Assembly: GCA_003344405.1 (NCBI GenBank)
Contig: NOWV01000056.1
Location: 124,001-188,000 of the forward strand
Source: Trichoplax sp. H2
Taxonomy: Eukaryota; Placozoa; Uniplacotomia; Trichoplacea
Length of the DNA: 64,000 nt
Direction of reading: 5' to 3'
The notes under the pieces were generated by a model that made no database searches, had not been told where the DNA came from, and was given only the letters and a program-made list of their open reading frames with translations. The translations under genes and the position numbers were made by a program. Shown in pieces: positions 38,501-49,900 of this stretch (positions within the stretch are counted from its first letter, which is position 1; every line of letters starts with the position of its first letter).

Positions 38501-39390
38501 CCACAAAATGTTATAGAACGATAGCGCTGATGTACGCATACAATTTTCAAATACCTAATTTCCTATCCCTGGAAAAGCTATCTAGTAAATTTAGGCTAGA
38601 ATAATCCACTCGTATACTGTCACAGAATATTGTACTATCGATGAAATAGCCTATTGGATAAAACTTTGAGCGTATAATATATAGATACTCCAATATTTTA
38701 ATGTAATTTTAGGATAACAGTTTTTTCGATTAATAATATTAGAGAAAAGTCAATTTTTAATGTCACCAGTAAATGGTAAAACGTGTGTAGTAAAGGACTA
38801 AAGTAGAGTCCTTTGTAGCTTTTAGTATGTAACTAGTATTGTTTTACACTAGAAAATACCTATAAAGTCATAGTGTCTTTAAGTTTTACCCTGCCAAATC
38901 ATCATGTCGCCATCTTTTTTCTTCGTTATTTTACAATGTATTATGTAGATTACTATAGAAGTAGCCCTAGAGCAATTGCCTAATCTAATGAAAGGGCGTT
39001 TGATCGTCTATTCAAATTGTAAACGAATTTGACTTAGCAACAAAACCCTATCTATAGAGAAAGAGGATTTATAACGTGACGGTAAAGTACTGTAATGTAG
39101 TCTATAATCAATCGTACAGTTATCGTACAACCTGACACTAAAACATCAACTGACAATGCTAAGCGATACTAATGTCAGAAAAGTAGTCGTATTAGTCATA
39201 TAAAATTTTTTGTTAAGCGATTACTGTGATCTTTATAAAATCCGGATTTTTGGGATTGGGATTCCAGAACCGGTTGGATTCATGCCCGATATAATTTTTC
39301 TGTATTAATTTATCTGTTTTAATTTTTCTGTTTTAATTTTGGATTTTAGTTTATGGAAAATATCGTAAGAGTTGATTTTTGAAATTTGTA
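35600..39390. other. AT-rich spacer, 3.8 kb
   Basis: No gene recognised. Short inverted repeats occur near 36446 (CGATGTTGT...GCAACATCG) and 38790 (AAAGGACT...AGTCCTTT), without further context. Confidence 0.35.
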
Positions 39391-39395
39391 CTTTT

Positions 39396-40149
39396 TGTTA
39401 TGAATTTAAAAATTGGGAATTTTATGACGTGACATGAAAGTCACATTAGGAAAGTTTAGTTAGGAAAATAGAAAATAAGATGGAAATTGGCAGAGGTTGT
39501 GTTGATTGTTAAGTAGTTAGACTGTTATTTTTATGACTAAATCTTGATTTTTAAAGGTTAATTTTTAGACTTTTAGAATGTATCAATGATAGAAATTATG
39601 TTAGAAGTGAAGTTTGACATATTTTATAGTTAACTTGTTGGTTTTATAGTGTTTTGTAAGGGAATTGTAGGGTAAATTGTGTCTGAACTTTGAATGATTT
39701 TTGTTTTCTTAAATGGTGCAAAGTAGTTTTGTAAAATGGATCTTAAGGGCGATAGGTTAGTAAATGTTTAATTTTAAATACCTCTGACGGCTCTAAGAAG
39801 CCTATAAAAGATAATGCAATTTGAAAATTTAGAGGAGAGTAGAATAAGATTCTTTTGAAGAACTTGTTAAATTTAAAAGGCCTTCGGGGTCGAATTGTCC
39901 TAAGTTAAAACGTTCTTCTTTTTGAAAGGTTATTTGGTTGTTGACAGTTTTCAAGTCAGTCACTTATTTTATTAATACTTAAAGCTAAGTATATGTAAGG
40001 TTGTTCGGTTTATACTTCTCTCCATTTTTTTGTAATAAATTGTTGATCGATTATTTCCCCAGATTTTATTTGGTGTCAAAGTTTCGTTAAATCGACCGGA
40101 GTGCAACGAAAGTAGAATCAAAGTTTATTAAAGTTTTGTAGCTTGATCT
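39396..40149 (+). mobile_element. LTR type E, left copy, running into an assembly gap
   Basis: It starts TGTTATGAATTT right after CTTTT (39391-39395). The same five bases follow the CTACA end of the right copy at 41122-41126, as expected for one insertion. It carries TATA-like CCTATAAAAGAT (near 39800) and AATAAATTG (near 40036). It stops five bases short of the LTR end at the run of N's. Confidence 0.75.
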
Positions 40150-40169
40150 NNNNNNNNNNNNNNNNNNNN
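40150..40169. other. Assembly gap (20 N)
   Basis: Twenty unknown bases inside the LTR pair. The round size suggests a placeholder rather than a measured distance. It may hide the internal region of the retrotransposon, the end of the left LTR and about 360 bp at the start of the right LTR. Confidence 0.95.
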
Positions 40170-41121
40170 GTTAGTAAATGTTTATGTAGTGATGCACCCT
40201 ATATTTGCTTGTAGCGATAGCTATATTTGATTGTGTTGCGTACTATATTTAGAATAGTTAAGTTTCTAAAAATAGATATTCTTGTGCTGCTAGATTTAGG
40301 TGACTGGTAACTACTATATTAGAAAGTGTTATTCACTAATATAGCTGTTAACTAATTATGGTACAGGACGTTATACGACTTGAAATACTAAGATTGTAAA
40401 GATGCCCAATACCTTACGGTGTTGGACATTAATGGTAAAGTAATAATATTGTAAGCAGTTTGATTAATACTGTAAAATGTAGTGATGATTCATATCTGAT
40501 TGTAGACGATGTTATTGCCTTAAATAGATTCAGAGAAAAGTATATAAGGTGTACAAATCTGAGCGTAAAGGGGGAGAAAAGATTTGATATCTAATTGAGC
40601 TCAGATTACTTTAGATTAGATTCTTGTGAGTAATTAATTATTGCTGTACTATTCTTTAGAACCTTGTAATAAAAAGCTTTTATAGTACTGGATTCCTCTG
40701 TGGACTAAAATTACTGTGAAAACGATATTACAGTTTAGTTTGAAATACCTCTGACGGCTCTGCGAAGCCTATAAAAGATGGTGCAATTAGAAAATTTAGA
40801 GGAGAGTAGAATAAGATTCTTTTGAAGAACTTGATAAATTTAAAAGGCCTTCGGGGTCGAATTGTCCTAAGTTAAAACGTTCTTCTTTTTGAAAGGTTGT
40901 TTGGTTGTTGACAGTTTCCAAGTCCGTCACTTATTTTATTAATACTTAAAGCTAAATGTATGTAAGGTTGTTCGTTTTATACTTCTCTCCATTTTTTTGT
41001 AATAAATTGTTGATCGATTATTTCCCCAGATTTTATTTGGTATCAAAGTTTCGTTAAGTCGACCGGAGTGCAACGAAAGTAGAATCAAAGTTTATTAAAG
41101 TTTTGTAGCTTGATCTCTACA
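40170..41121 (+). mobile_element. LTR type E, right copy, split by a nested LTR
   Basis: After the gap the sequence resumes at GTTAGTAAATGTTTA, matching 39756 onward. It is interrupted by a complete solo LTR (40185-40732), then continues to GATCTCTACA followed by CTTTT. Over the roughly 375 shared bases it differs from the left copy at about 15 sites, roughly 4%, which fits the two LTRs of one old insertion better than two alleles. Confidence 0.75.
40185..40732 (+). mobile_element. Nested solo LTR (type C, 548 bp)
   Basis: It starts TGTAGTGATGCACC and ends CGATATTACA, with a perfect GTTTA duplication at 40180-40184 and 40733-40737. Removing it restores the continuity seen in the left LTR E copy. 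It contains a TATA-like AGTATATAAGG near 40537 and TAATAAAAAGC near 40668. Confidence 0.92.
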
Positions 41122-41126
41122 CTTTT

Positions 41127-43400
41127 CATTTCATTACACGTGTTAATGACTACTGTTTGGTAATGATTATCCCAATTCTATATCATGATGCATTAATGGT
41201 TATTGATAGAAAAATTTTTGAATGGGATATATTTCATATTAATTTACCATTTTAAGAAAACATTCATTACCGTATTGAAAATAAATTGTATTTATCAACC
41301 AACAAAAGTATCACAAATTTGCAATTGTTAGCATGTGCTCTTTGAAAGCCTAATTTCTCTATTTTAATATAACGCAAGGGGAAAAAAATGAGAATATTAC
41401 GGATATTGATGTAAATCTTAATTCTTAAAACATGAAAGCCAAAGCAGCAGTTTCAGTAAAACTCAGGAGCTAAAAATTATTAAATTTATTCCTTGTAAAA
41501 TATACAACTAATCACATGGTCTCACATTATCATGCTAGCTCCATTACAGGTACTCCAATTTTTCTACTATATTCTTAAACAGCAAGAATCGGCGCCTTAT
41601 CATTCTACATTAGCATAATAGTTGATTAGTTTTAAAGCTCTCTAAAAAATTGCAATCAAAATTTTAAAATACAGTCAATTAAAAATTCGTTAATATTCAT
41701 TATTGCCTGTAAATGCTGATGTCATAACATCACCCTGCATTGGTTAGCTAATAGATAATTATGATAATTTTTCCCTTTCAACTGCTGTATTAATGAAATT
41801 TAGCATTTCTGCAATTTACTTACTTCTAATTAAAATATCTGCTAGTATGCTCGTACATAGACCCTCTATGTAAAACTGTAAATATGCCCAAGGAAAAAAT
41901 GCATATTCATAAATGACAGTGAATAATTGCTCGGTATTAGTTATGGTAATGAGATGATTTACAAATTTAGTAACATTATTTAAAGGTTCATTTTATTCCC
42001 AAGATATGCAATAATTTAATATCTGAATCATACAATAGCAATTGATTAAAGGGTTCTTCCATAGACTTTAATTTAAGTTATATTCTAAATTGATCGTAAA
42101 GTTGCCATAGCCTTGAGCATTATGATTATGAATGCACAGCTGCTGTATATTATTTCCTTTCAATCAAGCATTTTAATATTTATCCTTACAATACTTTTTA
42201 CTTAAAGCAATGGCAACTACTTCGTGCATGAGACTGGTTATTTAAATAGAAATGATACACGTTAGTTGTCTTCACTCAAGCGTGCACTAATAGCTGGCAA
42301 GTATTGTATACCTATAAATGTTAATTGTACGTTTTTAATATCGAAAGACAGTGATTTACATTATGAAGATGGTTGCCATAAATTTAAGAGAAAGTAAACT
42401 GTTATACAGAAGTTTGCATTTATTTTTCATGCGTCATAAACTATCATAATGTCCATACAAGAGTATCAGTTGCTCTAGTCACATTCTTACTTATAGTTGA
42501 ACTCATGATATACGCAGCTACGCCATAAAAATGCATTGAATTTACTATGTTTCATCGTTAATTATATCATCCATATTTTTGAAAGCTTCAAATAATTCAA
42601 GTCTCTGTTTTTGCTAAAGTGAAGAAAAATTTGGAAACGATAGGTTTGCAAATGGTGAAAAACAGTTTCATGTCTGTAGCAATAACATCATAGCAGATAT
42701 CTACACGAAAGAATTTACACGACCTATAGCACTTACGATGATTTGATAGCAATAGGAGCGATCATAGTTTAATGAAACTGGGAAATTGAAAGGCTATATA
42801 TCTATCGGCTATTAAATGCTAGGATAGTGCTTTTTGCTAACTTTAGCAAGCAATGCAAATTGAATTGGATTGAAGTAAGCCAGATCTTACAGTTGTATAT
42901 GATTCCAACTAGGTTATCGATATGCTTATGGTGGTTTCTTTTTGCTTTAGCAAAAAGAATTTCAATATATTAATCTCCTTCGCGTTTAGAATATTGTTTG
43001 CTGCGCGTAAATTTTCTGCTGCCTTTCATAGATGGTATTTAGTAGTTAATAATTATTGTTGTCAGTAGAGTGAGAAATAACTGCCTTAATAAATAGTGTT
43101 TATTTAGCAATCAATGAAGTAATTCTAAAAAATCGTTTAGGTAGGATTAATTTTGTTGAAGCCGTAATTAGGTAATTTAATTGTTGTAAATATTATAATA
43201 TCAATAATAGGGCTTAAGTAGTAATGAATAGGACTATACGCTACCTTAATAGTTTACCTTAATATCAGGTACTAGATGTGCGATAAATTACTCTTTCTGT
43301 AGTTTGATATTCTATTTCAAGGTATACAAAGGTGCAGTAATTGTTTGTGACTACGAGATAAAGAATAGAGGCGAAATTAGATGGATCCAGACTTACTTAA
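41127..43400. other. AT-rich spacer
   Basis: No gene recognised. A small CTTTTTGCT/AGCAAAAAG hairpin lies near 42940. Confidence 0.35.
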
Positions 43401-43580
43401 ATAAACATAGGTTATTCGATAGTATTTAAAATTCTATGAATTCTGTTGTCTTGCATTTGTGATTGCACTCCAGATTTGTGCCAAACAACACTGATATACA
43501 GATAATATCTCAGAGGCATCTCGATCATCGTTTGCCAGTAATATTGAAATGAAATATGATTATTGGAAATACTGACATAA

Positions 43581-44014
43581 CCTTATCCGTCGCTATCATG
43601 GAGCTCCCATATGTAATTGCAATAATATCAGTATCCGGAATTATTTGGCAATAGCCAATATCCTGAATCGGTAATCGCATTCCATTCTCCCATAGCTCAA
43701 GTACAATTTTTAATTAATGATTGTCATCAAGTATTATCGATGCATCTCTGTTAGTTAGTGTCACAAATATCCTCAATTTCTTGTAAATTGAATCTATTGT
43801 ATTGTTCAAGTAATCATCTATTAATTTCCATTTTAACTAATTTTGATGCTTAGTGTACTGTGTATAATGACTTTGCTAATTGCTACGCTGTCTTTACATC
43901 TAAACCTGCGAGTGTAATTATAGATCATTCAATCAAATCTGACAATTTTACTTTTGTTTTATTGTTATCGTCGTGAATAGTTTCAAGACGAAATATTCGC
44001 TGTGATGAAGACAT
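43581..44014 (-). CDS. CIDE-N-like domain gene, possibly broken
   Basis: Three minus-strand exons can be joined. Exon 1 (44014-43952) encodes MSSSQRIFRLETIHDDN and onward. Exon 2 starts at 43836 after an AG acceptor and reads DDYLNNTIDSIYKKLRIF, then LTNRDASIILDD. Exon 3 (43662-43581) reads GYCQIIPDTDIIAIT. In order and spacing these match the CIDE-N fold of DFF40, DFF45 and CIDE proteins: the RPFR...R start, the SLEDL helix, the EDGT-like turn and the LP(D)NT strand. CIDE-N domains pair with each other to control apoptotic DNA fragmentation or lipid droplets. A problem: exon 2 runs into TAA (43714-43716) with no clean GT donor before it, so this may be a pseudogene, a damaged allele or a wrong splice model. 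More coding may follow toward 43440 in other frames. Confidence 0.45.
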
Positions 44015-44494
44015 TGTTCTTCTAATTTATATGAACTAAAGTGCACCCCTAAACTTTGAATAATGAGCCCGTTTAATAAAAAAAAACTAGTACAACGGCC
44101 TCCTTCTTAAGTGAAAATAAACATTCATTGCTATACAATGTTGATTAAAATTACAATACATATTATTGGAGTTCATAACCTTTAAATTTGTTTAATCGCT
44201 TTTGATAGAGCTGCAGTTTTAATTTTAATTTTAAATCCAGTCAATCTCTCAATACAACATATACTATTATTCTGTTTACCTTCTTGTATGCTGTGCAGAT
44301 TTATTTTAAAGTATCCTTATGATTTCACTATCTCCTTGATTAATGTCATTATAATTTACATCCCATGTTAAGATGGCTATATTTTTTAAACCTCTTGGTT
44401 GTGAATTCAATTCGTGAATGTTATATTAAATTGCTATAGCACTATTTTATATTGATTATTTGGCACTGAAATGGATGGCGCTATACAGTCTTGT

Positions 44495-45418
44495 TTACGG
44501 TCTGTATGTCGCATTTCGCTTAATTCTAGCAAGTGCTCGTCGAGATTGCTTTTCTTCTACTTAATAAATTGATTTGGTTATTCCGGAGGTTTTGCCTGTA
44601 TTGAGGGCAACATTGACATACTGCATTTCACATATAAAATCTTCTTTATGATTGATCTCATGCCATTGATCACCGAGGCATCACGATAAACTGACCATCT
44701 AAATTCTACAGTAGTGTATTTGTGAAGATATTTCGCCCTGGATACGAAGCTATTTTTCGCCTCTTCCGTACTCTCTCTATCATTAGGTAACAGACTGAGG
44801 GCGTAAATATCGGCGCCTGAAGATGTTATATGTCATAGAATCTTCTTTGAATGATGACAGAGACTCCCATTTAATCAAGGCGTCTTGTTTGCTCAATTTT
44901 ACTTTTTCCAATTTCAATCAGAAGATACGCTATTGAACACTGCATTAAAATCCTACATTGAGTAGCATTGAATCATCCATGGTTACATTATTATTTTTCG
45001 TCCAACTTTGTCCATTTTGAATTAGGTAGATCAATGCAAGCTGTCTTCTTGCTGATCAATAGACCGTGTAAAATATTCATTTATGGTATAGAATGATTGA
45101 AAGCGCGTGACTTTATTGCATTATGAGTTATGTAATGATGATTGATTAATCTATTTGCAAAACAAGTTCGATCATTGCATGTTGCGTTTTTAGTTTATGT
45201 ACGCGTAAATACTGCCATGTCGGTATTCTATTCTCTATATCACAGAATATATGTTGCTGTTGATTGTCCAAGAGACCATTGTACTTGATTTAGAATCACT
45301 TATTGTAAATTGTTAATACTTGTACGGATAAATCCATGCCATCATTGTAACTTGAATTACTGAGTGCAGTAGTCTGCATTCTATCGCGCCATATCCAATA
45401 CTGGCAATGTGGCCACAT
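44495..45418 (-). CDS. Small multi-exon gene of unknown function (model uncertain)
   Basis: Minus-strand segments with coding character join in phase: a start at 45418 or 45379, an exon reading YNGLLDNQQQHIFCDIENR (near 45290-45215), one reading RQLALIYLIQNGQSW, exon 44939-44903 (CSIAYLLIEIGK), exon 44816-44622 (ADIYALSLLPNDREST and later YLHKYTTVEFRWSVYRD), and exon 44556-44495 ending in a basic tail and TAA. Introns are 36-90 bp with GT and AG ends, and the last three joins keep phase exactly. The product would be about 200 residues with a Lys/Arg-rich C-terminus. I recognise no domain. The last three exons are the firmest part; the 5' half is tentative. Confidence 0.35.
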
Positions 45419-45569
45419 CTACTGCATAGGTAAAACCGCAATTTTCCCCTCTATCGACAGTATACTTGTGTGGTGCCTACGGCATGATGCTGTGATTATG
45501 TTTAGTAGAATTTCTACTAATTGAACCTACACGATGGATGGGCAACAGCCAAATCGGATGCTTTGAACT

Positions 45570-46006
45570 CTCCCTTTCTTTTCCGAACACTAATATCGCG
45601 GATTATAGTAAGAGAGAGAGAGAAGGAGACGTTGGAAAAGGGGTAACAATTTTACTTGAGAGGTCCCAGCGTATCGCTAGGACCACTCAAGTCAAACTAT
45701 TACCCTTTCTCCACCGTCTATTGCTCGCTATCGCTCTCCCTTTCTTTCCTAACACGAATATGGAGGATTATAGTAAGAGAGAGAGAAGGAGATGTTGGAA
45801 AAGGGGTAACAATTTTACTTGAGAGGTCCCAGCGTATCGTTAGAACCACTCAAGTCAAACTATTACCCTTTCTCCACCGTCTATTGCTCGCTATCCCTCT
45901 CCCTTTCTTTTCCTAACACGAATATGGCGGATTATAGTAAGAGAGAGAGAAGGAGAAGTTGGACAAGGGGCGACATTTTTACTTGAGAGGTCCCGGCGTA
46001 TCGTTT
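45570..46006. repeat. Foldback satellite, about 165-bp unit, 2.7 copies
   Basis: Units begin at 45570, 45735 and 45899 with CTCCCTTTCTT. Each contains AGTAAGAGAGAGAG, then GGGTAACAATTTTACTTGAG, then an inverted partner CACTCAAGTC...ATTACCC, then CTCGCTATCGCTCTCCC. The two halves of each unit form an imperfect hairpin of roughly 70 bp per arm. Open frames through it are repeat artefacts. Confidence 0.9.
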
Positions 46007-46009
46007 CAG

Positions 46010-46260
46010 ATCGACAGTACCGTATCGTAGCGTACTGTACACTGTACACTGTACCCTACAGTGTACAGTACGCGCCCTACAATGTACAGTGTGCAGTACT
46101 GTAGTGAAAAGGCCGCAAAGCGTTTTGGGAAAAAAAGGAATTACTGTGCACTGTACACTGTACAGTAACGTAGTCAGCTACAATACTGTACAGTATAAGG
46201 AAAATTCTTGTCTTGTTCTGCACTGGACATTAATATAGTGTACTGTACTTTAGGTGAGGG
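46010..46260. repeat. GTAC/TGTACA-rich palindromic tract
   Basis: Dense TACTGTACACTGTAC-type strings in both orientations form several overlapping small hairpins, with AGTGTACAGTACGCGCCC in the middle. It directly follows the foldback satellite. Confidence 0.8.
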
Positions 46261-46933
46261 TACCGCATTTGCGCGGCGATACTGCCTTAGGTTTCTGTTT
46301 TCTTAAGAGTGGGACGGTCTTCGCTCCATTTTTGCTGAGATCGGCTGCAATGAAAGGCTATTTACTTTACTTTGGAGACGGTACTGATGAATAGAGAGTA
46401 GCTACTGTCACTATTGACCGGATGGACTGCTCCTATGAGAGTACTGTACACCGTACTTAGGAGCATAATCGGACTCCGCTGAAACCGTAAAGCATTTTCA
46501 CCAGTGGTGAACCGTTTGGTAAGACTGTTCGACAGGTGTAATTGCTATGCAATCCAACTTGACCGCCATACACAACTGAATGGCAACATCAAAAAGTTGC
46601 AACCTGACTTGAAAATTAATATTCTCCATGTCAATGACTGTCGTGGCACCTTTGAAATGCAAAACGACGGCGTAACTTATTGATGATTTTCTCTGCTACT
46701 GGCTGGACCGCCATTTTCAATTGGACGCCGTCAAATTGGCTGAAAGTGCTGTGACGTGTGGCAGCAGCTGAGGCGATACAACGTCATCCACCTGGACACC
46801 AGAGCCCAATAACAACACCAACTTGATACTGTCAAGGCTCCACGTGGGTCCAGCTGGATGCAATGGCTGCTCTTGCTCTCTTTCTATTCCTTGATGATCA
46901 TCAATCACAAGCTCGCTAAGCAACTGCATCACT
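46261..46933. other. Upstream region of the kinase/HAD/SWIM gene
   Basis: It is less AT-rich than its surroundings. It should contain the promoter and 5' UTR of the gene starting at 46934. A related phrase occurs twice (TTGACCGCCATACACAACTG near 46559 and TGGACCGCCATTTTCAATTG near 46704), perhaps an old duplication. In-frame TGA TGA codons before the ATG support that start. Confidence 0.4.
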
Positions 46934-49900
46934 ATGGCAGTAGAAGTCGTTTTCTTTTTTGGCCCTCCACATACTGTAAGCTAACAACAGAGCCATCATG
47001 GTCCATTGAACAAGTCTACTATTTCGCTTGCATGCAATATCGAGCTGCATGGTATCTTGTTATGGCTGCATCGTAGAATGAGCGAAGAGTAGTCAATCAA
47101 GGCCAAAATAGTCTAATTTTAATTTACCTCCATGTCCAATTAAGCATGCAATTAAAGCAAATAGCCAAGGCCATAGGGTAATTGATATCTTGGACGGATA
47201 AAATGTTTCATTAAAGGGTGTTATGGCTAACGGAACGCCAAAGCGTCTTAATACAGTGATCTGGCTATGAGTCAAGTTTTGATTAGGATGTTGTTTACAA
47301 AATGAAACACCCTGTGCATAATCAGGCTTGCGGTAGTTGAGCAGGGATCTCATCCGATGCATTTGCTTCCTTTTGATTTCTACTCACTTTGATTCTAAGC
47401 TTTTACTCAATTATACTTATACTGTATTGATGTGTGTGCGATGAGAGGTAAGCATCATTGTTTACGTTTTGCAAGCAAGTACTGATACTCTACTACAGTA
47501 GCTACAGTAGTTATCCACTGTCGATCCGAAGAGAGAGTGCTTTAGTTACTTTTTTAGTAATGTCAGCCATGGTGTCTATTAGTTGGTTACAACTTGATCG
47601 ATATTCACATCTTGACAGTTATTGGTAGGAGATATATCACCTACGTACCCTACAACCGTATCTGATATACAATATTATTTTGCTTACTAGGGTAAAACTT
47701 GTTACTACTTGAAGCATTTTGCTGCCACTCATCGCAGAGTTTCAGCTCGAGAGCTTTTTCTTCGCCAACCTGATACTTGCTTGCGTGAAGTTATTCTAAA
47801 AGTTGTTCAAAATCTTAGGCAGGTAGGATGGAATGGAACTGGTATTGTTGAATCCATGCGATCCTCTCACTACGCGCATATTTAGAGTATTATTATAGCT
47901 ATAAGATGGCTTGATTCGTTTTCACCTACTCTTGATAATATATTCTGTACATAGGCTGCTGTATAAGAATATGTTTCAGTCAAGCCTGTAACTACTAGCT
48001 TACATTCCTGGTAGCTAAACTTTACCCCCGATCAATGTCGCTAAGTGCTGATGGAATCAATGTTGCATTATTTGTATTGATCTTAACAGGGTTTCAATGT
48101 TGTTGTCGATGACGAGCATTGGTCTGTCAGTACTAGAAACTCCTACCTTAAAATCATAAAAGATAAAGTAAGTCAAGAGAAACTATTTGTAGCGACTAAA
48201 TGATAGATAATACTGTAGAATTATTCGTTACATTATAGACCGCATACTATCGATCAGTTAATCTAGCATTTTGTCTCCAGGTCCCAAAGTGCACCTTTGC
48301 GTGTTATGTCTTTAATCCGCATCCAAATCATGGTAGATTGCAGTGTTGGTGGGCTCGAGAATGGGCTCTGGCAAAGTTTTCATTAGTTAAAATGCATCAT
48401 AGCCCCAATCGTAATGCCGACTATAATTATCCTAGCCGGCCTATGGAAAGCGATAAGAAATTCGATCGGTGGTTTGATGATGAACTTGGTGGCAAAATGT
48501 ATGGAAATAAATTATCCGAGCCAGGTTCGCATTGCGACAATAGATTGAATTAAATTGTACAAAGTACAAAGTATTTCAAATTTTTAATTTTATTAATTTT
48601 GCGAAAATGCTATTACTCATAAATTTGCTCGTATTAATGTTGAACTGTTACTTTACTACGCGTACTATAGAGAAACCAACATGGGAAGAATTTGAAAACC
48701 TACACCAACCCAAGCCTACACTGTTCTGTAATTCACCGTATCAATTAGAATTACCTGCCCTCTTTATAGAATGGGAAGCTCTTTTAGTCGAGAAGGATGA
48801 AGATAACAAATTTTCCATTAAAACTAAAGATGGTATTGTAGATGCCATTCGCCTGTGGTCAAACGCTAATCCTACTGGTAGGATAATAGTCGTACGGGTT
48901 GGAAGACATCGTTGTGGTACGCCAACATACTAGCTAATTCTATCATTCTTCAGATATGCATCAAAGACAGCAACGTATAGATTGACTGTAATTTAACATG
49001 TACAACTTACTTATAACATGCTTTACAAATGTAATCAAAATATGGTCTACTACATAATAATCACACTTAATCAATTATTCAACACTAGGTCAATCTGACT
49101 CAGAACAAAGCAGTCTAGAACTGGATGAGAGCACTGCTACTAAAATTACTAATGCTAAAATGTGCTCCTGTGTCAAAGATATGCGCTACATGATAGGAAA
49201 AATCTGCACGGAGGTACTGGAAGTTATCTTCAATTTGTTTCTTCAACACGCGTGTGTCTCCTAATTTAGTAATTGTATTACGATACATTATTGTTGCTAG
49301 CTAACGGCGGTCCCAGTTTTTTTCACTTTTGTTAACGATCCGACGAAATCAGGCCTATTTACGTTATTACCACGCCCTGGCATTATTGCATGGCTCCAAT
49401 TTATACACAGGCTAAATCTCTTCCATCAATCCACCTTGTATGTTACGAGTTCACATTATCATACTCAATGTGCTGACAATGCTGGTATCAAAAGTATTCC
49501 CATAAAGAAGTTACTACGCAACCCACGTCAGGTGCATATTTTATATGTATTTATTATCATTACTGCGATAGTCTTTCAATATTTTATGAAAACTGCTCTG
49601 AAATGAAGCTAACTCTGGATACCACATTATAGATTATAAGTATTCGCAACAATGCCCATGTTTCGTGCTTGCCCGACATTGTACGAAATTTCGAATACAC
49701 ACGGTCTGATTACGTCGATTTAACTCAGAGTACTAATGAAGCAGAAGTTATTCTGTCAAAAGACCGCGATATAGTGCCTTTTTATAAATGTAATACCTCG
49801 GATTGTCACATTCTCCATAATGAATTGAGCTGTTGTCTAATATACCATATGGCTGATTATGGTCGCCTGCATGGTGCTTGCTATAAGACACAAGCCGTTT

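Noticed and set aside
45538-45916. Two overlapping plus-strand frames of 86-94 codons
   Set aside because: Their text repeats with the 165-bp satellite unit, so they are repeat artefacts.
47093-47362. 89-codon minus-strand frame that looked faintly like an Ndc80-type CH domain (FGVPLAI..., TLWPWLFALIACLIG)
   Set aside because: It lies inside intron 1 of the plus-strand kinase/HAD/SWIM gene, no flanking exons could be joined, and the resemblance rests on a few residues.
47560-47626. ATG at 47565 as the start of the kinase/HAD/SWIM gene
   Set aside because: Its exon would join the next one out of phase. The exon at 46934-46975 joins in phase and completes the Walker A loop.
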